NCBI GenBank assembly: GCA_003427395.1 | Contig: BFEA01000001.1 | Span: forward strand, 13,327,308 to 13,349,694 | From: Chara braunii | Lineage: Eukaryota; Streptophyta; Charophyceae; Charales; Characeae | Reading direction: 5' to 3' | DNA length: 22,387 nucleotides | Part shown: in pieces, positions 17,946 to 22,387 of the stretch | Position numbering within the stretch: the stretch's first letter is position 1 | Layout of the letters: every line of letters begins with the position of its first letter | Position numbers and translations under genes: made by a program | Notes under the pieces: model-generated | Told to the model about the DNA's origin: nothing | The model's input: the letters and a program-made list of their open reading frames with translations, nothing else | The model's database searches: none

Positions 17946-18356
17946 GTCCGATGACTCCAATCAGGAAGTCGTCCGCATAGCGAACATAACGAATCTTTCT
18001 AAAATAACTCTGGCAAGCCGACGAACACTAGGGCCGAAGGAAGGCTGTTCTCTAATCGTCGTTGGATCTTCGCAGTGAGTCTTTTTATCCCCACAACATG
18101 CGGCGGTTGGCCTCTCTGTCGATGACCCTCTATCGGCTATGCTTTTCAATCGCATGACAGATTTTTCAAGCTAACTCATTTCAAGGCGACAGTACTAATT
18201 GCCTGACGTTGTTTCACATATAGTATCTAAGGATCCTACACAAACATATGTTGGATTGCCCTAATACACTGGTACTCTGAATCTACCCAACCCAACATCA
18301 AACAACATTTACAAGATTTACTTATATATTACGGTACGCTTAGATTCTCCAATTAT
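17946..18356. other. Unassigned stretch
   Basis: I see no gene. The sequence could be diverged rRNA continuation, but no conserved block can be matched with confidence. Confidence 0.3.
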
Positions 18357-18405
18357 TGAATTGAATTGAATTGAATTAAATTGAATTGAATTGAATTGAA
18401 TTGAT
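18357..18405. repeat. AATTG-type pentanucleotide microsatellite
   Basis: About nine TGAAT/TTGAA units occur with one TTAAA interruption. On the minus strand it is a CAATT repeat lying downstream of a tRNA-like head, a position where some SINE families carry simple-repeat tails. Confidence 0.95.
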
Positions 18406-18520
18406 TAAAAGGCTTGTTTTGATATATAGATAGGAACATTAATTATAATTACATTACAAGAGAAAAGAGATTTGAACCCTTCACCTAAGGTTTTGGAGAC
18501 CATTGTACCAATAAGAAAGC
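18406..18520 (-). repeat. tRNA-Trp-like SINE head and body
   Basis: The minus strand has an A-box-like TATTGGTACAATGG (18500-18513), an anticodon-arm-like GGTCTCCAAAACC (18489-18501) and a B-box GGTTCAAATC (18469-18478). The anticodon-arm sequence with CCA in the loop matches that of many tryptophan tRNAs. The D arm is shortened and the stems pair poorly, so it is not a working tRNA. An AT-rich body and the pentanucleotide array follow downstream. Together this resembles a SINE; a decayed tRNA pseudogene is the alternative. Confidence 0.45.
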
Positions 18521-19129
18521 CGTGTGATATGAGTGGAGAAAATCCTCCCAAAAAATTTGGTTGAGAGTGTGTACGATGTCGGAGGGTTTGCCAACATTAT
18601 GTCAACCATCCCATTTTTTATGTTTCTCATGTGGTTTGGGATCGATGAAGCGGGATTGGTAGAAGGATCGGGTTAATGTGGTGATTACAACAAGTGGTGT
18701 ATAGGCAAGACCAATCACAGATCTGGTTTTATAGTATGCGGAAGGAAATTCAATTCGGTCGAGGACGGTGTCATGTAGTAGCCCAAATTGTTCAAAGACG
18801 ACTAGAGCAGAGCACGCAGAGGTACGTGGAGGACTGGAAGGTGTTGTGACGACAAAGGAGACTGAAGGCAATGAGAGTGATACGAGTGTAGTCACAAGAA
18901 GTATGTAGGTAGAAATGAGAGAGGTTTGTGAAGGAGTGGAGGAAGGCATTGCGGTGGCAAGGGATATTGGAGGTGGTGGGATGGATTACGGTGCGGTGGT
19001 TGTGGGGAAAGAGTTACAAGTTATTAATGTTATGAATGTTGTTTTTACTCTTTGATTTTAGTGGAGGAATTATATGTTTACGTCATGAAAAAAAGACAAC
19101 CAAGGAATCATGAGAAAATTTCTATGTAA
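18521..19129. other. Unassigned stretch downstream of the helicase remnant
   Basis: No conserved domain is seen. A minus-strand open frame of 115 codons (18602-18949) starts with ATG and a hydrophobic, Ser/Thr-rich run, but nothing else supports it. If the neighbouring helicase belongs to a Helitron, the 3' end of that element should lie here; I could not identify a hairpin followed by CTRR. Confidence 0.3.
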
Positions 19130-20200
19130 ACAATATTTTGGGTGAAATTTATGCGAGCAAAAATGGGTTATTGAAGGTCAACACCAACGTGGTGCATGGA
19201 ATGGCCTTCTGATTTGTTGATGGCAATGCCAAAGGCCTTACGAATAGGGAACTGGCATCGTTGCCACATAAATGATGCCCATTCATTTGCGGCGGATAGG
19301 AGAATGTATGACCCGAAAACCAGTTCAGTGAGGCAAAGTTTGTGCATGCATTAATCGGTTATTGTTGATGAAGTCTACAACGAGTCATGTTCTATTACAA
19401 ACATTATTCCTTATCACAGGTTTGTAAAGATTGAGGATGGGTGAACCTTCTTTAACATCGAGATGGTATGGGGCCAAAGAAGGGATCTGTATTTAGAGCA
19501 TCGATGGGGATGTCAGGATGGTCATCATTCCCAGCAAGGTTACCTCCGAAGAGCGATGTGATAATTTATCCAAGAAATTGTTCCAAAATGATGATGTTAA
19601 GGTTTGTGATTGAGCATCATTTTAGGGAGACAATTAGTCTCTCACAGAGCCAGGGAGGTTTGGGATGATGTTCGCGATTTGTGTGAAGGCTCAGACACAT
19701 CCATTCAATAAGTTCAACAATACCATCGTGAAGGCAGTCCAATTCTGTGTGGTGGCATATCATGTTGTTAAGAAAGCGCATCGTTTCCAAGGTCGAGTCT
19801 GTTGTGTTGTTTCGAGTGAGGATGTGCATATTCTCGAAAAGTATAATTGTTTCCTAAAAATAGTGCCACTACGAAGATCGTTTAAGTCATACACCAGTTG
19901 TTTGAGCTTGTGTCGCAAGGTCTTAAAAAGTTTTGCCCAATACATCTATACAGTATTTGTGCATCATAGGAGCTTTATCTAAAAACACTTTGTTGTGTAA
20001 TATTTAGTATGGAGGTGTCAGTAGACGTCAATGGTGCTTCGAAGCGGGAATGGAAAGTCCGACCACAATCAAGTTGGGATGCAACAATTCCTCTTGCAGT
20101 GACGACAAGAGTCATGTTTGTACAACCGCCGTAAGAGGATAAAATTTTACTGGTCCCAGTGGGCATGTTAATGAGGTTTATTCTTGCCAATAACATTTAT
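19130..20200 (-). pseudogene. PIF1-type helicase remnant, probably Helitron
   Basis: Family blocks of the PIF1-like helicase at the C-terminus of Helitron Rep/Hel proteins can be read in order on the minus strand. Walker A is degenerate (MPTGTSKI, about 20145-20165). ARGIVASQLDCGRTFHSRFE and ILNITQQSVF follow. Walker B reads DKAPM (19965-19979), with Lys replacing the usual Glu. Then come YHLDVKEGSPILNLY, NNVCNRT, and near 19190-19255 FPIRKAFGIAINKSEGHS followed by HHVGVDL. Several frame changes and stops separate the blocks. The Rep nuclease part is not seen. Cellular PIF1 is the other possibility; the FPIRKAF...INKSEG block favours the Helitron branch. Confidence 0.82.
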
Positions 20201-20394
20201 GACATGCTAGAAAATTATTCAATGTGATGAGCACAAGAAGGGGAAATTTGTGTCAAGTGTTCCTCGAGGGATATCTTGATCATAATAAATTTTATCATCA
20301 ATTATCTTATGTTGAATGTGGTTGAACTGCCACAAAAAGTGGTCAACTTTGCTTCATTCAGCATCAGATGATGTTCTCTTCATGCACATTCCCC

Positions 20395-20940
20395 CTCCTC
20401 CCTTCTGCTTACATGTGCAACAAGACATCCGCTGTTTTTAACTCTTCAATCATGTTGTTGTTACTATTGAAAATATTATCGCGATCTCCCTCGCATCTTC
20501 TCTCCATTGTGCTCATCAATGATGTTGTCATCATGTCGATTGCGTTTGGATGGAACCCTTTCGCTCTTCTTCACGTCTCTTCAATCTTTCACCTCCTACA
20601 ATTTTTTCTCCTCTCGTCGTTTCTTGCTCATCCGACTTCTCTCCTCCTCTGTCTCTTCTCCTTCTTCTTCTCCTTCTCCTTACATGTGGAATGGGACATC
20701 CACAATTTCCTGCTCCTCAATCATGTTGTTGTTATTATTAACCACGTTATGATCTTGCTCTTTCAATATCTCCATCCTCATATTCTTTTTCTCTGATGTC
20801 GCCGTTAATGATGTTATCATCATGTCCAATGCCTCGGGATCAAACCCTTTTGCTCTTCATCTTCTCTATTCAATCTTTTGTTCGCTTTTTCTTTTCTCGC
20901 CGTCCCACCTCCTAATTGCTTTTCCATCATATTCAGAATG
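20395..20940. repeat. 271-bp tandem duplication, purine-rich minus strand
   Basis: ACATGTG-C/G-AA...GACATCC starts at 20411 and again at 20682. Both copies also share TCAATCATGTTGTTGTTA, ATGATGTTATC/GTCATCATGTC and TTTTGCTCTTC-type stretches. On the minus strand each copy reads through a similar 40-codon frame (DMM-x-TSL...NNNMIEE...DV-x-x-HM) to the same TAA, with a Glu/Arg/Lys-rich stretch between. It lies upstream of the helicase remnant on that strand, so it may be part of the same element. Confidence 0.7.
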
Positions 20941-21433
20941 GAACAATTTGGAGTAGGTAATGAAAGCTTCGTCCACGGAAAGACAGCAGACCACTAGATG
21001 AATGTTTGGGAGAGAAGATACGGGCGGATGCGTCTCGTGAGGAAGGGTCGTGATTAAGTATGGATCGACTGTCAAGATGGAGTGTATGTCTGTCCCAGAG
21101 AGAGAGATTTGAAAAGAGAGAGAGAAACAAAGCAAGAGAGAGAAAATCAGGGAGAGAGTAAGAGAAAAGGCACAAAAATCGCTGAGGAGGAACCCGTGTG
21201 ACCAAAGGAAACGAAGCGTCAGCATCAACGGCTGACGCTGGGTCAGAATAGCAGGCGCAGCACACAAGCCATCCAGACTATAGAGCTCAAATTGCAACCC
21301 CCGACAATGTCCTCGATATCATGTCCTAATTGTTATTCGGCTCAATATAAAATTGTGTTCCGGCTTTGTCCTCAATATAAAATAGTGATCTGGCTTGTAC
21401 TAGCGACACCGAGCTATCCCTTTTCGTGCTTGG
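20941..21433. other. Non-coding stretch with GA-rich tract, hairpin and 30-bp repeat
   Basis: A GAGA-rich tract lies at about 21098-21165. A perfect 9-bp hairpin, AGCGTCAGC/GCTGACGCT with a 7-nt loop, is at 21215-21239. CTCAATATAAAAT is repeated at 21341 and 21371 as two 30-bp units. I see no gene. Confidence 0.6.
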
Positions 21434-21862
21434 ATGATTTGTCAGTTGTTCTTTATTCATACATGGCCTAATACTTTGCCCTGCTGCAAAGCATGGGCTG
21501 TCAGTGCCCACAAACGTTTTTGGGCAGGAATGTTCGTTTGGAGTTACGAACACGGTATCTTTCACGAGGAGGCTCAGAGAGTCTTTGTTGTCAGTGTCAC
21601 GCCCCCCCGCTGCTCTTTGGAGCACATTGAGGATGTAGGTGCATCTGATGGTGTTTTAAGCAGTAGTGCTTCTGGTGTCCTGTGGAGATTCTGTGGCGTT
21701 ATTTCGTGGTTTTTCAGGGCCAACTTAGAGGGCTCTCCCATTTTGGACCCTTGGGAGGTTTGGTCAGTGCTTGGTGCACTGCAGTTTATGTTTTGTAATT
21801 TGTTCTTTTGTCGCCCACCGATGTACGCACCAATGCTTGGATTTGTGTCTGGTATGCTATGA
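21434..21862 (+). CDS. Unrecognised open frame, 142 codons
   Basis: An ATG at 21434 opens a frame of 142 codons to TGA. It is rich in Trp, Phe and Cys, for example FVWSYEHGIFHEEAQ and WRFCGVISWFFRANLEG. No motif, signal peptide or neighbour suggests a function. It could be an exon, part of an unrecognised mobile element or a chance frame. Nothing in the flanks looks like a promoter or splice site that I can support. Confidence 0.2.
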   Translation: MICQLFFIHTWPNTLPCCKAWAVSAHKRFWAGMFVWSYEHGIFHEEAQRVFVVSVTPPRCSLEHIEDVGASDGVLSSSASGVLWRFCGVISWFFRANLEGSPILDPWEVWSVLGALQFMFCNLFFCRPPMYAPMLGFVSGML

Positions 21863-22125
21863 AACCACACGTTCATTGAACGTCCCGTGTTCAAAAATTG
21901 GACACTTTGAACCCGCATTCAATAAACGCGCTTGAACGCAACGTTCATTTTTGCGGCTGATGCCACAGTCGTGGGGGGTGGGGCAAGGCACCAAAGGTCA
22001 TGCCGTGGGGGGTCCGGAAGGGACGCAGGCACCACCCCGTTCCCATTTATTAAAAAACATAAAAATAAAAAATAAAGTAAAATAAAGAAAGAACCCCCCC
22101 CCAAAAAAAAAGAGGACACCTGTGT

Positions 22126-22132
<7 letters not shown>
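21863..22132. other. Non-coding stretch with GTTCA/TGAAC inverted motifs
   Basis: Five GTTCA or TGAAC motifs fall within about 80 bp (21869-21950), including the palindrome ACGTTCATTGAACGT at 21869-21883 and the pair GTTCAAA/TTTGAAC. A GTGGGGGGT motif occurs twice (near 21971 and 22005). An A-rich part and a C9 run follow. Confidence 0.5.
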
Positions 22133-22199
<67 letters not shown>

Positions 22200-22217
22200 T
22201 ATGTTTGTGTGTGTGTA
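22133..22217 (+). repeat. GT/TG dinucleotide microsatellite
   Basis: An almost uninterrupted GT run is followed by GTATGTGTGTATGTTTGTGTG variants. Long open frames through it are artefacts of the repeat. Confidence 0.97.
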
Positions 22218-22387
22218 AGTGCCCGTGTGTTTTTCGACATCCCCAAACTCTCTTTTTCACTCCATCCACATACCATGACAAACCATCCACAAACAAAAAC
22301 AGTATAGATGAGCAATATAATAGAAGGTGCGAGGTTCCGTGTGTACGTGTGTGTGCGCGCGAAGGGAGGGTGGGGGGGGGGGGGGGG
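22218..22387. other. Contig end with terminal G16 run
   Basis: No gene is present. A second short TGTGTGCGCGCG stretch precedes a G run at 22372-22387 that ends the sequence, which suggests the assembly stopped in a homopolymer. Confidence 0.6.

Noticed and set aside
18602-18949. Minus-strand frame of 115 codons with a hydrophobic start
   Set aside because: There is no recognisable domain, splice context or conservation evidence; I do not list it as a gene.
21919-22315. Minus-strand frames rich in His-Thr
   Set aside because: They are translations of the GT microsatellite.
1-22387. CRISPR array, bacterial operon, riboswitch or prokaryotic defence system
   Set aside because: The window is eukaryotic repeat DNA; no regular repeat-spacer array or linked bacterial genes are present.

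Overview
The window reads as repeat-rich eukaryotic nuclear DNA with no intact host gene that I can recognise. It looks like an assembled contig: it opens in a C-rich run, ends in 16 G's, and has a single N at 8085. The polymerase of its main retroelement has a plant or charophyte flavour. The eukaryotic large-subunit rRNA pieces and an organelle-type small-subunit rRNA piece also fit a green-lineage host. Species assignment is inference only.

Layout. 1-2131 is non-coding DNA with poly(T) runs, a possible minus-strand SINE (759-975) and a large foldback built from a roughly 126-bp repeat (1264-1653). 2137-11941 is one end-to-end Ty3/gypsy LTR retrotransposon: TGTTA target-site duplications, two LTRs of about 307 bp starting TG and ending CA, an initiator-Met-type primer site, a 1.8-kb leader with repeated hairpins, then gag, protease, reverse transcriptase, RNase H and integrase in the usual order. 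The LTRs differ by about 9% and all the genes are broken. The N at 8085 lies between two identical 95-bp copies and is probably an assembly join.

12055-14459 is a 5'-truncated non-LTR (LINE) polymerase on the minus strand: RT core, connecting region and zf-RVT zinc finger. 15030-15740 is cytosolic 25S-type LSU rRNA sequence in which a piece from further downstream in the gene is inserted backwards. 17702-17945 holds two organelle-type SSU rRNA pieces lying back to back and meeting at the same conserved 20 nt of the gene. 18357-18520 is a tRNA-headed, SINE-like unit with an AATTG-type tail. 19130-20200 is a decayed PIF1-type helicase on the minus strand, probably from a Helitron. 20395-20940 is a 271-bp tandem duplication with a purine-rich minus strand. 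The rest is low-complexity sequence with a long GT microsatellite (22133-22217).

Nothing here forms a working pathway. At least four mobile-element classes (LTR, LINE, Helitron, SINE-like) and two rRNA classes lie side by side. The points most worth a second look are the scrambled rRNA mosaic, the hairpin repeats in the retrotransposon leader, the foldback at 1461-1641 and the assembly artefact inside the RT gene.
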